This document shows positions 48,105-57,216 of a DNA stretch of 64,000 nt, one piece after another (positions within the stretch are counted from its first letter, which is position 1; each line of letters starts with the position of its first letter). Origin of the DNA: Pararhizobium qamdonense (lineage in GTDB: Bacteria; Pseudomonadota; Alphaproteobacteria; Rhizobiales; Rhizobiaceae). The notes under the pieces are model-generated. The model ran no database searches, was not told where the DNA came from, and worked only from the letters and a program-made list of their open reading frames with translations. Position numbers and translations under genes: made by a program. The stretch covers positions 62,001 to 126,000 of the forward strand of contig NZ_CP119566.1 in the NCBI RefSeq assembly GCF_029277445.1. Reading direction: 5' to 3'.

Positions 48105-48893
48105 ATGTTTCTCGCATCAAAACTGTTCTGGCTGCTTGCCCAGCCTTTGTCGCTGATCTTCGTTCTGCTGGTCTTGAGCTTTCTCTTTGCTGCCGCCGGT
48201 TTGAAAAGCCTGAACCGGTTCCTGTCGGGGCTCGCCATCATCCTGCTTTTTCTGACCCTGTTCACCAGCACCGGCACCGTGGCGCTGCAGGCGCTGGAAA
48301 ACCGTATCCCGAGGCCTGCCAGCCTGCCTTCCGATCTCTCCTGCATCATCATCCTGGGCGGAGCCTTTGAAAACGAGGTGATTGCCAGGCGCGGCGGCAT
48401 CGAGCTCAACCAGGCGGGCGACCGGTTCGTCGAAGGGTTGAGGATTGCGCAGACGTATCCATCGGCGCGCATTCTGGTCTCGGGCGGCGATGGATCGTTC
48501 AGCGGGCAGTATGACGGCGATGCAAAGACATCGGAAATATTCTTTTCCACCTTCGGCATTGCCCCTGAACGTCTGATCCGCGAAGCGACGTCGCGCACCA
48601 CCTTTGAGAATGCTGCCAATACAAAACAGCTGCTGGAGGAAAACGGGTTGTCGAACTGCGCCCTGATCACCTCAGCCTTCCATATGCCGCGATCGGTGGG
48701 ATTGTTTCGCAAGCTCGGCATAGACGTGACGCCATGGCCCGTTGATTACCGCACCAGCGGCGATGCGGCCCTTGGCCCCGACTTCAGCCAGCCCTCCCTG
48801 AACGCGCAGCTGACGACGACGGCGATGCGCGAATGGACGGGGCTTCTCGCCCATTTCATCAGCGGCCGCACGCATGTGCTCTTTCCGCAATAG
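48105..48893 (+). CDS. YdcF-family (DUF218) membrane protein
   Basis: A 262-residue protein: two N-terminal membrane segments (about 10-30 and 37-57) and a DUF218 domain (CIIILGGAFENEV, ARILVSGGDGS, ATSRTTFENA and ALITSAFHMPRS with the His-Met-x-R region). ElyC/SanA relatives act in envelope or peptidoglycan precursor biology. It is probably anchored with the domain in the periplasm. ATG at 48105. Confidence 0.88.
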   Translation: MFLASKLFWLLAQPLSLIFVLLVLSFLFAAAGLKSLNRFLSGLAIILLFLTLFTSTGTVALQALENRIPRPASLPSDLSCIIILGGAFENEVIARRGGIELNQAGDRFVEGLRIAQTYPSARILVSGGDGSFSGQYDGDAKTSEIFFSTFGIAPERLIREATSRTTFENAANTKQLLEENGLSNCALITSAFHMPRSVGLFRKLGIDVTPWPVDYRTSGDAALGPDFSQPSLNAQLTTTAMREWTGLLAHFISGRTHVLFPQ

Positions 48894-48984
48894 CTGATAT
48901 CAGCGCTTCGAGACCTGCCGTTGACGCGAGCGCGCCATTGTGGTCCCTCTCGAACGTCTGGCTCGATTTTCTGGCGGGGGAAAA

Positions 48985-49620
48985 ATGCCGATCCTGGAAA
49001 TTCTCGATTATGCGGGCGTCGCAGTCTTTGCCGCGACCGGCGCGCTGGCTGCTTCACGCAAACAGCTGGATATTATCGGCTATATCTTTCTCGCCGCCGT
49101 CACCGGTATCGGCGGCGGCACGCTGCGCGACGTCATTCTTGGGGCGACCCCGGTCTTCTGGGTCACCAATCCGATCTACCTTCTGGTCTGCGGCGGCATG
49201 GGGCTTCTGGTGTTCTTCTCGGCCCATATGATGGAATCGCGCTACAAGTTCCTGGTCTGGCTCGATGCCATCGGGCTTTCGGCCTATAGCGTCATGGGGG
49301 CTGCCAAGGGGCTTGCGGCAACCGGTTCACCCATCGTGGCGCTGGTCACCGGCATGCTGACGGCGACCTTCGGCGGTATTTTGCGCGACCTTTTGGCAGG
49401 CGAACCTTCGGTACTGCTGCGTCCGGAAATCTACGTGACCGCAGCACTGGCCGGTTCAGCCGTGTTCACGGCTGCGACATGGCTCGGAGCATCGCTGCTG
49501 ATCGCTTCCACTCTTGGCGTGGTGACGGCCTTTGCGGTGCGCGGCGGCGCATTGAAATATGGCTGGACGCTGCCAACCGGTGATCCACGGCCCGGCCGTC
49601 ACCCCGACGACGTCATGTAG
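48985..49620 (+). CDS. TRIC-family cation channel protein (YicG/YadS-like)
   Basis: A 211-residue polytopic protein with about seven membrane segments in two similar halves. Each half carries a GGG-x-LRD-type motif (GIGGGTLRDVILG and TFGGILRDLLAG), the hallmark of bacterial TRIC channels. ATG at 48985 follows GCGGGGGAA. The frame upstream from 48940 is not conserved. It lies 91 bp after the YdcF-type gene, on the same strand. Confidence 0.9.
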   Translation: MPILEILDYAGVAVFAATGALAASRKQLDIIGYIFLAAVTGIGGGTLRDVILGATPVFWVTNPIYLLVCGGMGLLVFFSAHMMESRYKFLVWLDAIGLSAYSVMGAAKGLAATGSPIVALVTGMLTATFGGILRDLLAGEPSVLLRPEIYVTAALAGSAVFTAATWLGASLLIASTLGVVTAFAVRGGALKYGWTLPTGDPRPGRHPDDVM

Positions 49621-49652
49621 AACGTCATCAATGAAATAACATAAAATGAGGA

Positions 49653-50072
49653 TTAGCCGCGCTTGGGGCGCAGGCGGATGATGACGTCGACATGGGCGAT
49701 TTCCATGCCTTCCGGCGGTTCCGGCAAATTGCCGATCGTCAGGCTGCTGACCGGTATATCGAGCACTTCGTTGTGGCCTTCGACAAAGAAATGGTGATGA
49801 TCCGACACATTCGTGTCGAAATAGGTCTTGGCGCTTTCGACGGCCAGAACACGGATCATGCCGGCTTCGGTAAACTGGTGCAGCGTGTTGTAAACGGTTG
49901 CCAGCGACACCGGGACACCCGCCGTCACTGCTTCTTCATGCAGCTCCTCGACGGTGAGGTGGCGATCACCCTTGGCAAAAATCAGGTCGGCAAGCGCCAT
50001 GCGCTGACGCGTTGGCCGGAGGCCGGAGCGGCGCAAACGTTCTTCCGAACAGATTTCGATGGCAGTCGTCAT
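49653..50072 (-). CDS. irr: Iron response regulator Irr (Fur family)
   Basis: A 139-residue Fur-family protein: winged helix GLRPTRQRMALADLIF, VPVSLATVYNTLHQFTEAGMI, then the SDHHHFFVEGHNEV segment with three consecutive His residues typical of rhizobial Irr. Irr controls haem and iron genes and responds to haem status. It has a well-placed promoter of its own. It is divergent from fabA. Confidence 0.93.
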   Translation of the reverse strand: MTTAIEICSEERLRRSGLRPTRQRMALADLIFAKGDRHLTVEELHEEAVTAGVPVSLATVYNTLHQFTEAGMIRVLAVESAKTYFDTNVSDHHHFFVEGHNEVLDIPVSSLTIGNLPEPPEGMEIAHVDVIIRLRPKRG

Positions 50073-50392
50073 ACGGACGGATCCAGATTTCCAAGCTATT
50101 GCAGAACAGTCTTACAGAGCCGATATAACTTTTGCCGAGAATGCTTTCAATAGTAAGCAAGCTCCCTCAAGGCATCCAGACGGTAAAAACCGCCTGATTC
50201 TTGGGGCAAAAGGCAATTATCTCTGGCTGTTGCAGCAGCCATCATGTATGCGACGGCGGAAATAGGCCTTGTGCTTGGCCAGACAGGAATATGCGAAACG
50301 ACGCGCTTGGGTCATGCCGGAGCTTCAATTCGTCCCTATCTTGCTCTAAACCAAGTCAACCAAAAACGGATGTAGCGGGGAAACGACAGTTC
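50073..50392. other. irr-fabA divergent region
   Basis: This 320-bp region holds the irr promoter (annotated separately) and, by position, the fab promoter, which I could not pick out with confidence. No Irr-type iron control element (TTTAGAA-like palindrome) was seen. Confidence 0.45.
50122..50150 (-). promoter_or_regulatory. Probable irr promoter
   Basis: On the minus strand, TTGAAA (50150-50145), 17 bases and TATATC (50127-50122) give a near-consensus sigma-70 promoter, about 50 bp upstream of the irr start codon. Confidence 0.5.
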
Positions 50393-50908
50393 ATGACGAC
50401 CAGACAATCCAGCTTCAATTATGAAGAGATCCTGAAATGCGGTCGCGGCGAACTGTTTGGCCCGGGCAATGCCCAGCTGCCCCTGCCCCCGATGCTGATG
50501 GTTCATCGCATCACCGATATTTCCGAAACCGGTGGCGCCTTCGACAAGGGCTATATCCGCGCGGAATATGACGTGCGTCCCGACGACTGGTATTTCCCCT
50601 GCCACTTCCAGGGCAATCCGATCATGCCGGGCTGCCTGGGTCTTGACGGTATGTGGCAGCTGACGGGCTTCTTCCTCGGCTGGCTGGGCGAACCCGGCCG
50701 CGGCATGGCGCTTTCTACCGGCGAAGTGAAATTCAAGGGCATGATCCGCCCGGATACCAAGCTTCTCGAATATGGGATCGACTTCAAGCGCGTCATGCGT
50801 GGCCGCCTTGTGCTCGGCACGGCCGACGGCTGGCTGAAGGCCGATGGCGAAACCATCTATCAGGCGACCGACCTGCGTGTCGGCCTGTCGAAAGAAAAAG
50901 CTGCCTGA
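50393..50908 (+). CDS. fabA: 3-hydroxydecanoyl-ACP dehydratase/isomerase
   Basis: A 171-residue hot-dog-fold enzyme of exactly FabA length. Catalytic His71 (FPCHFQGNP) and Asp85 (GLDGMWQ) are present. It introduces the cis double bond for unsaturated fatty acids. ATG at 50393; the long in-frame extension to 50201 lacks similarity. It is first in fabA-fabB-fabI. Confidence 0.96.
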   Translation: MTTRQSSFNYEEILKCGRGELFGPGNAQLPLPPMLMVHRITDISETGGAFDKGYIRAEYDVRPDDWYFPCHFQGNPIMPGCLGLDGMWQLTGFFLGWLGEPGRGMALSTGEVKFKGMIRPDTKLLEYGIDFKRVMRGRLVLGTADGWLKADGETIYQATDLRVGLSKEKAA

Positions 50909-50954
50909 ACCGCGCATTGCCGCACTCAGCGAGATTAAAGAAGAGGTCATCAAC

Positions 50955-52178
50955 ATGAGACGGGTTGTTGTTACGGGTCTGGGCATTGTTTCCTCGATCG
51001 GAAACGATGCGCAGGAAGTCACCGCGTCGCTGCGTGAAGCAAAATCCGGCATTTCGTTTTCCAACGATTTTGCCGAGCACGGCTTCAAATGCCAGGTCTG
51101 GGGTGCACCCAATCTCGACACGACCGATCTCGTTGATCGCCGCGCGGCGCGTTTCCTGTCGCAGGGCGGCACCTGGAACCACGTTGCGATGAAGCAGGCC
51201 ATCGCCGATTCCGGTCTTGAAGATAAGGATATCGGCGGCAACGAGCGCACCGGCATCATCATGGGTTCGGGCGGTCCGTCCACCCGCACGCTGATCGACG
51301 CCGCCGAGATCACGCTGAAGAACAACAGCCCCAAGCGTATCGGCCCGTTTGCCGTGCCCAAGGCGATGTCCTCGACCGCATCGGCGACGCTTGCCACCTG
51401 GTTCAAGATCCACGGCGTCAACTACTCGATCTCGTCGGCCTGCTCGACCTCGGCCCATTGCATCGGCAATGCCATGGAGATGATCCAGTGGGGCAAGCAG
51501 GATGTGATGTTTGCCGGTGGCCACGAAGACCTCGACTGGACGATGTCGAACCTGTTCGACGCCATGGGCGCAATGTCGTCCAAATATAACGATACGCCAT
51601 CGACCGCTTCACGCGCCTACGACATTTCCCGCGACGGCTTCGTCATCGCCGGTGGTGCCGGTGTGCTGGTTCTGGAAGAGCTGGAACATGCGAAAGCCCG
51701 CGGCGCCAAGATCTATGCCGAAATCACCGGTTATGGCGCGACATCCGACGGTTACGACATGGTGGCTCCGTCCGGCGAAGGTGCTGTGCGCTGCATGCGC
51801 CAGGCGCTGGCAACGGTGAAGGGTGAGGTCGATTACGTCAACACGCACGGCACCTCGACGCCTGTTGGCGATTCCAAGGAAATCGGCGCGATCCGCGAAG
51901 TCTTCGGCAACAAGATCCCGCATATCCAGTCGACCAAGTCGCTGACCGGCCATTCCCTGGGCGCTGCCGGCGTGCAGGAATCGATCTACGGCCTGTTGAT
52001 GATGCAGGCCGGCTTCATCGGCGAAAGCGCCCATATCACCGAACTGGACCCGGAATTCGACGGCGTGCCGATCGTGCGCAAGCGCATCGACAATGCCAAG
52101 ATCGATACCGTCCTGTCGAACTCCTTCGGCTTCGGCGGCACCAATGCCACGCTCGTTTTCCAGCGCCACAATGGATAA
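50955..52178 (+). CDS. fabB: 3-oxoacyl-ACP synthase I
   Basis: A 407-residue ketosynthase with the Cys-His-His triad: Cys163 (SSACSTS), His298 (THGTSTP) and His333 (TGHSLGAAG). It extends unsaturated acyl chains made by FabA. ATG at 50955 lies 46 bp after fabA; AAGAGG is upstream. Its 3' end abuts fabI. Confidence 0.96.
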   Translation: MRRVVVTGLGIVSSIGNDAQEVTASLREAKSGISFSNDFAEHGFKCQVWGAPNLDTTDLVDRRAARFLSQGGTWNHVAMKQAIADSGLEDKDIGGNERTGIIMGSGGPSTRTLIDAAEITLKNNSPKRIGPFAVPKAMSSTASATLATWFKIHGVNYSISSACSTSAHCIGNAMEMIQWGKQDVMFAGGHEDLDWTMSNLFDAMGAMSSKYNDTPSTASRAYDISRDGFVIAGGAGVLVLEELEHAKARGAKIYAEITGYGATSDGYDMVAPSGEGAVRCMRQALATVKGEVDYVNTHGTSTPVGDSKEIGAIREVFGNKIPHIQSTKSLTGHSLGAAGVQESIYGLLMMQAGFIGESAHITELDPEFDGVPIVRKRIDNAKIDTVLSNSFGFGGTNATLVFQRHNG

Positions 52179-52182
52179 ACCC

Positions 52183-52989
52183 ATGACCGGTATCATGAAC
52201 GGAAAGCGCGGCCTCATCATGGGGGTCGCCAACAGCCACTCCATCGCCTGGGGCATCGCGCAGGCGGTTGCGGCTGAAGGCGCTGAACTTGCCTTCACCT
52301 ATCAGGGCGAGGCGCTCGGCAAGCGCGTCAAGCCGCTGGCGGCCGAGGTGAACTCCGATCTGGTCATTCCCTGTGACGTCGAAGACATCGCCTCCGTCGA
52401 TAGCGCCATTGCCACCATCAAGGAAAAATGGGGCAAGCTCGACTTTATCGTTCATGCGATCGGCTTTTCCGACAAGAACGAGCTGAAAGGCCTCTACGCC
52501 GACACGTCGCGCGAAAACTTCAGCCGCACGATGGTCATCTCCTGCTTTTCCTTCACCGAAATCGCCAAGCGCGCGGCCGAGCTGATGACCGATGGCGGCA
52601 CGATGCTGACGCTTACCTATGGCGGCTCCGTGCGGGTCATGCCGAACTACAATGTCATGGGCGTGGCCAAGGCGGCGCTTGAGGCTTCCGTGCGCTATCT
52701 CGCTGCCGACTACGGCGCACGCGGCATCCGCGTCAACGCGATTTCGGCCGGCCCGATCCGGACGCTGGCCGGTGCCGGTATTTCCGATGCGCGCGCCATG
52801 CTGTCCTGGCAGCAGAAGAACTCGCCCATGCGCCGCACGGTGACGATCGAGGATGTGGGCGGCTCGGCACTCTACCTGCTCTCCGGCCTGTCGCGCGGCG
52901 TTACCGGCGAGATCCATTATGTCGACTCCGGCTATAACATTACCTCGATGCCGGCCCTCGATACATTGCGCACGGCGGACGCGGAGTAA
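52183..52989 (+). CDS. fabI: Enoyl-ACP reductase (NADH)
   Basis: A 268-residue FabI. The Tyr156-x6-Lys163 pair (YNVMGVAK) falls at the same residue numbers as in E. coli. The GVANSHSIAWGIA start is typical and HAIGFSDKNEL is conserved. ATG at 52183 was chosen; ATG 52171 overlaps the fabB stop and 52195 is another option. It completes each elongation cycle. This is the FabI2-like rhizobial form. Confidence 0.93.
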   Translation: MTGIMNGKRGLIMGVANSHSIAWGIAQAVAAEGAELAFTYQGEALGKRVKPLAAEVNSDLVIPCDVEDIASVDSAIATIKEKWGKLDFIVHAIGFSDKNELKGLYADTSRENFSRTMVISCFSFTEIAKRAAELMTDGGTMLTLTYGGSVRVMPNYNVMGVAKAALEASVRYLAADYGARGIRVNAISAGPIRTLAGAGISDARAMLSWQQKNSPMRRTVTIEDVGGSALYLLSGLSRGVTGEIHYVDSGYNITSMPALDTLRTADAE

Positions 52990-53090
52990 CATCCGGGCCG
53001 CCTCCCTTTCCGTGCCTCTTGAATTTTGCATCTGCACTTGCCAGTTCAGAGCGCGCAAACTATCCAGAATCACGCTGAGGACAGACACGC

Positions 53091-54977
53091 ATGAGCGATG
53101 CCGCCGAAAAACCCGTTGAAAATCACGTCTTCGAAGCCGATGTGGCGCGCCTGCTGCATCTCATGGTGCACTCGGTCTATTCCGACAAGGACGTGTTCCT
53201 GCGCGAGCTGATCTCCAACGCGGCTGATGCCTGCGAGAAGCTGCGCTACGAGGCCATCAGCGCGCCGGAACTGCTCAATGACGACCCCACACCGCGCATC
53301 ACGCTGACGCTTGACGCCGAAAGCAACAGGCTGGTCGTCGAGGACAATGGCATCGGCATGAGCCGCGACGATATGGTCGAGGCGCTCGGCACCATCGCCC
53401 GTTCCGGCACGCGCGCCTTCATGGAGCGCGTCGAGGCGGCCAAGGCCGGCGAAGGTGCACAGCTGATCGGCCAGTTCGGTGTTGGCTTCTATTCCGCCTT
53501 CATGGTGGCCGACAAGGTCGATGTCGTCTCGCGCCATGCCGACAGCGCCCATGCCTTTGTCTGGTCGTCGGACGGCAAGGGAAGCTACACCGTGTCCGAG
53601 GCCGATCTCTCTGACGCTCCGGCACGCGGCACCCGCATCACGCTGCACCTGATGGACGATGCCAAGAGCTATACGTCCAAATGGAGCGTCCAGAAGATCG
53701 TCAAGGACCAGTCCGGCCATGTGCCGGTGCCGATCGACCTGATCGAGAAGCCCGGCGATGACGCCGAGCGTATTGGCGATGGAACGGCGTTGTGGACGAA
53801 ATCGCGCAGCGAGATCACCAAGGAAGACTATGCCGATTTCTATCGCGGCGTTTCCGGCCAGTATGATGAACCGGCGCTCACCGTGCATTTCCGCGCCGAA
53901 GGCCGCCACGAATATACCGGTCTTGCCTTCGTGCCGGAATCCAAGCCGATGGACATGTTCGATCCTTCCGCCAAGGGCCGCATGAAGCTCTACGTCAAGC
54001 GGGTTTTCATCACCGACGATGCCGAGCTTCTGCCGCGCTACCTGCGTTTCGTGCGCGGCCTTGTCGATACGTCCGACCTGCCGCTCAACGTCTCGCGCGA
54101 GATGATCCAGGAAAGCCCGATCCTTGCTGCCATCCGCAAGGGGCTGACCAACCGCGTGCTGAGCGCCATCGAAAAGCTTGCCGAAAGCGACAAGGACGCC
54201 TTTGCCAAGCTCTGGGATGCGTTCGGCGCCGTGCTGAAAGAGGGCATTTACGACGACTTCGAGCGCCGGGAACAGCTGATCGCGCTGTCACGCTTCCGCA
54301 CCACCACATCTGATGAGGCGGCGCGGTCGCTGGCCGATTACGTCAAGGACATGAAGGACGCGCAGGCGGCGATCTATTACCTGACGGGCGACAATCTCGA
54401 CCGGCTGAAGGCCTCGCCGCAGCTTGAAGGTTTTCGCGCCCGAGGCATCGAGGTTCTGCTGCTCACCGATTCCGTCGATAGCTTCTGGGTGACGGCCGCA
54501 CCCGATTTCGAAGGCAAGCCGTTCAAGTCGATCACGCAAGGGGCCGCCGACCTGACGCAAGTCCCCACGGCCGATGGCGAAACAGCGGCAACGCCTGAGA
54601 CATCCGAAGCCGTCACCGGGTTCATTGCCTTTGCCAAGACAACGCTCGGCGATGCTGTATCGGACGTGCGGGCATCCGACCGTCTGACGGAAAGCGCCGT
54701 CTGCCTGGTAGCGCCCGAACAGGGCTATGACCGCCAGCTGGAAAAGCTGCTGCAGGGCTCTGGCCGGCTGGACATGATTGCCAAGCCCGTGCTTGAGATC
54801 AACCCAACCAACGGTCTGATTTCGGCTCTGGCCGCCAGTGGCAGCGACGAATTCCGCACCGATGCCGTGCAGCTCCTGCTCGACCAGGCCCGCGTCCTCG
54901 ACGGCGACAAGCCGCAAGACCCCCGCGCCTTTGCCGAGCGGCTTTCGCGGCTGTTCGAGCGGGCTTTGAAAGGGTAG
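53091..54977 (+). CDS. htpG: Hsp90-family chaperone HtpG
   Basis: A 628-residue chaperone. The GHKL ATPase motifs are ELISNAADACEKLR, VEDNGIGMSRDDM, GQFGVGFYSAFMV and the GTRITLHL region. The middle domain contains LYVKRVFI and DLPLNVSREM. The C-terminal dimerisation domain is complete. It is monocistronic, 100 bp after fabI. Confidence 0.96.
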   Translation: MSDAAEKPVENHVFEADVARLLHLMVHSVYSDKDVFLRELISNAADACEKLRYEAISAPELLNDDPTPRITLTLDAESNRLVVEDNGIGMSRDDMVEALGTIARSGTRAFMERVEAAKAGEGAQLIGQFGVGFYSAFMVADKVDVVSRHADSAHAFVWSSDGKGSYTVSEADLSDAPARGTRITLHLMDDAKSYTSKWSVQKIVKDQSGHVPVPIDLIEKPGDDAERIGDGTALWTKSRSEITKEDYADFYRGVSGQYDEPALTVHFRAEGRHEYTGLAFVPESKPMDMFDPSAKGRMKLYVKRVFITDDAELLPRYLRFVRGLVDTSDLPLNVSREMIQESPILAAIRKGLTNRVLSAIEKLAESDKDAFAKLWDAFGAVLKEGIYDDFERREQLIALSRFRTTTSDEAARSLADYVKDMKDAQAAIYYLTGDNLDRLKASPQLEGFRARGIEVLLLTDSVDSFWVTAAPDFEGKPFKSITQGAADLTQVPTADGETAATPETSEAVTGFIAFAKTTLGDAVSDVRASDRLTESAVCLVAPEQGYDRQLEKLLQGSGRLDMIAKPVLEINPTNGLISALAASGSDEFRTDAVQLLLDQARVLDGDKPQDPRAFAERLSRLFERALKG

Positions 54978-55009
54978 GTTACCAGCTCTTTGCCGCTATG
55001 AGGCCGATC

Positions 55010-55047
55010 TTGCATCAAGGGCCAATACGCACTATATTGCGCATTGG
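55010..55047 (+). promoter_or_regulatory. hicAB promoter with overlapping operator
   Basis: TTGCAT (55010-55015), 17 bases and TATATT (55033-55038) form a near-consensus promoter. It is overlapped by an imperfect palindrome, CCAATACGCA-N6-TGCGCATTGG (55022-55047), well placed for autorepression by HicB. Transcription should begin near 55045. Confidence 0.65.
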
Positions 55048-55068
55048 GCCTTGATGGATTTTGCCGGC

Positions 55069-55251
55069 ATGGAGCGTGACAGCAAAGCGATTATCAAACG
55101 CCTCAAGGCCGAAGGGTTCGAGATCGTGTCCATAAGTGGCTCGCACCATAAGCTTCGGAAGGGTGCAAAGACCATCATCGTTCCACACCCGAAAAAGGAT
55201 TTGCCGACGGGAACGGCACGCGCCATTGCAAAACAGGCCGGATGGATTTGA
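55069..55251 (+). CDS. hicA: HicA-family mRNA interferase toxin
   Basis: A 60-residue double-stranded RNA-binding-like toxin: IIKRLKAEGFEIVSISGSHHKLRKG (shown in part: SGSHHK, with the catalytic His), then TIIVPHPKKDLPTGTARAI and the end KQAGWI. ATG at 55069 leaves a normal leader after the predicted transcription start and has TGGA upstream; ATG at 55054 would start only about 9 bases in. It precedes hicB by 2 bp. Confidence 0.88.
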   Translation: MERDSKAIIKRLKAEGFEIVSISGSHHKLRKGAKTIIVPHPKKDLPTGTARAIAKQAGWI

Positions 55252-55253
55252 TC

Positions 55254-55649
55254 ATGAAACACTTCATTGCTCTCGTTCATAAAGACAAAGACAGTGCCTA
55301 TGGCGTCACCTTTCCAGACCTTCCAGGCGTTTTCTCCGCTGCCGATGAGGAAGAGGATTTGACCGCAAACGCGGTGGAAGCAATCCGGCTATGGGCCGAG
55401 GACCAGCCCGTGCCGGTCCCCTCCTCGCATGACGAGATCATGCGCCTGGACGATGTTTCCGGCGAATTGGCTGCGGGCGCCTTCCTGATGCGGGTCCCCT
55501 TTATCGAGGACAGCACCCGGATCGTGCGCGCCAATGTCACGTTTGAAAAGGGCATGCTGGATGCCATCGACATGGCCGCCCGCGAACGGGGCCTGACGCG
55601 TTCAGCCTTTCTGGCCAGCTGTGCCCGCAAGGAAATCGAAGCGGCCTGA
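55254..55649 (+). CDS. hicB: HicB-family antitoxin
   Basis: A 131-residue antitoxin. The degenerate RNase H-like N-domain reads HFIALVHKDKDSAYGVTFPDLPGVFSAAD (shown in part: YGVTFPDLPG). The C-terminus is a ribbon-helix-helix DNA-binding segment (ANVTFEKGMLDAIDMAARERGLTRSAFLA, in part). It should neutralise HicA and repress the operon. A start at 55242 would overlap hicA, while 55254 fits the family. Confidence 0.88.
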   Translation: MKHFIALVHKDKDSAYGVTFPDLPGVFSAADEEEDLTANAVEAIRLWAEDQPVPVPSSHDEIMRLDDVSGELAAGAFLMRVPFIEDSTRIVRANVTFEKGMLDAIDMAARERGLTRSAFLASCARKEIEAA

Positions 55650-55654
55650 CGATA

Positions 55655-55894
55655 TCAGGCGGCCCACCAGACGACCAGCAGTACCACCAAAACCGCCACG
55701 GCAAACGTGGCGAACATCATCATCTGTTTGCGGGTATTGCCGAGAATTGCGGGATCGACCGGGGTGCGGCCGGTCTGGAAGGCCAGAGGCACCTCCGAGG
55801 CGCCGCTCTTGCCTTCCCCGCTCTTGATATCCTTGACGATGACTTCGGCGACGCCCTCACTGACGGGCGGGCGGTGTCCATAGCTAGAAACCAT
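55655..55894 (-). CDS. Small C-terminally anchored membrane protein, unknown function
   Basis: A 79-residue protein: a polar N-terminal 50 residues (VSSYGHRPPVSEGVAEVIVK, then DIKSGEGKSG) and one C-terminal membrane segment (about 58-78, MFATFAVAVLVVLLVVWWAA). ATG at 55894 has GGAG seven bases upstream; the frame extends to 55927. No family was recognised. It converges on hicB with 5 bp between. Confidence 0.65.
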   Translation of the reverse strand: MVSSYGHRPPVSEGVAEVIVKDIKSGEGKSGASEVPLAFQTGRTPVDPAILGNTRKQMMMFATFAVAVLVVLLVVWWAA

Positions 55895-55995
55895 TGGCAC
55901 ACTCCATCGATGCTTGCGCGATCTCACGCAAGCGCTGGAATTAAAGGTGTACCCGTTTCGTCAAGAAAGCAATTGCAAAAGCAAATGCTGATGAG

Positions 55996-56036
55996 AGCCT
56001 CGTACGATCCATGAGACGCATTGATCGTACGAGGCT
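55996..56036 (-). terminator. Long-stem hairpin after rsmC
   Basis: AGCCTCGTACGATC and GATCGTACGAGGCT form a perfect 14-bp stem with a 13-base loop directly after the rsmC stop. There is no U-tract on the minus strand. It lies where rsmC transcription should end. Confidence 0.6.
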
Positions 56037-57053
56037 TTAACGCTTGCCCCAGAGCACCTTGAAGCGTGCGTTGCGGCAGGTTTCGCCCCATTCCTTGAAC
56101 GTCTCGGGCATCACCGTTTCATAGGGCAGGCCGCGATTGGCAACCAGCATCAGCCGTCCGCCGATCTTCAGCGCCTTGGCGGCAGCCTTGATCATTGCAG
56201 CGCCCAGCGCCGGATCGGCAGCCTGGGTTTCGTGGAATGGCGGGTTCATGACGATCAGGTCGTATTTGTCGCGGGTTTCTTCAGACGTCAGGTCCTGCCA
56301 GAAGAACCGGGTGGGAACGTTGGGGCAATTGGCCTTCAGGTTTGCACGCGCAGCTTCCAGCGAATGATAATCGGCCTCGAAAAGATCGATCCCCTTCAGG
56401 TTCGGTGCCTTTTCGGCCAGCATCACCGACAGATAACCCCAGCCGGCGCCGAAATCGGCGGCATGGCCTTTGAAGTCGTCGGGAAGGCGCGAGGCCAGCA
56501 GTTCGGAGCCGGCATCGATGCGCTCATGCGAGAACATGCCGGGTGCGGCATCAAAACGGCCTTCGACCCGAACCGGTCTTTTGGAGAATTTGGCAATGAC
56601 GCCGCTTGCATCTTCCGGACGGCCGAACCAGAAGGCGATGCCGTGATATTTCGGCAGGCTGTCGCCGCCCCAGCCCAGCTGGTTAACGCGCTTGCGCAGC
56701 GACTGGATGCCATCATCCTTGCCGCCGGCGACGACGATCAGGCCGCCGACCTTGACGCGCTTCAGCGCCTCGGCGATCCGGTCCTCGTTCTCGCCCTTGT
56801 GCTTGCCGCAAAGAATGAGCGCCGCATCAAAGTCGTCGCCCTCGATCTGGGGCGTGACCGATGCCTTGGCGGCCTCCAGAGCCTTGTAGAGCGGCTTTGA
56901 GGCCTGCACCGCGGTAATCGAGCCTAGAAACTCAGACGGCAGCCGGTAGCCTGCCTCGGCGCCGAGAAACAGCACGCGCTCGCCTTCGCCGGGTGCGGGG
57001 ACAACGCCGGTCTCGAAAGGATGGAAAAGGGTCTTCAGCGTGTCGCGGCTCAT
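56037..57053 (-). CDS. rsmC: Class I SAM methyltransferase, RsmC-like (16S rRNA m2G1207)
   Basis: A 338-residue protein with two Rossmann-like halves. The N-half is degenerate. The C-half has DFGAGWGYLS (SAM-binding), LFEADYHSLEAARAN and the NPPFH catalytic motif (IVMNPPFHETQA). This is the RsmC/RlmG arrangement. ATG at 57053. It is monocistronic upstream of a long hairpin. Confidence 0.88.
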   Translation of the reverse strand: MSRDTLKTLFHPFETGVVPAPGEGERVLFLGAEAGYRLPSEFLGSITAVQASKPLYKALEAAKASVTPQIEGDDFDAALILCGKHKGENEDRIAEALKRVKVGGLIVVAGGKDDGIQSLRKRVNQLGWGGDSLPKYHGIAFWFGRPEDASGVIAKFSKRPVRVEGRFDAAPGMFSHERIDAGSELLASRLPDDFKGHAADFGAGWGYLSVMLAEKAPNLKGIDLFEADYHSLEAARANLKANCPNVPTRFFWQDLTSEETRDKYDLIVMNPPFHETQAADPALGAAMIKAAAKALKIGGRLMLVANRGLPYETVMPETFKEWGETCRNARFKVLWGKR

Positions 57054-57165
57054 GGTCGAGGTCCTCAGGCTTGTCAGGGACGGTGGAAAGTCATTTCCGA
57101 AAAGACAAACGGTAACAAAGGGAATGAGAAAAGCCCGGTCAGGCGGCTTTCGGGAAAATAAGAAA

Positions 57166-57192
57166 GGGCGCGGAACGATCTGCTCCGCGCCC
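57166..57192 (-). terminator. Rho-independent terminator of pnp
   Basis: GGGCGCGGA and TCCGCGCCC form a 9-bp stem around a 9-base loop. On the minus strand TTTCTTATTTT follows the stem. Confidence 0.88.
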
Positions 57193-57216
57193 GTAGTCGA
57201 TTAAACGGCCGAACGC

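Noticed and set aside
50073..50392. Iron control element (Irr box) in the irr promoter region
   Set aside because: No TTTAGAA-type palindrome could be found; only a sigma-70-like promoter is supported.
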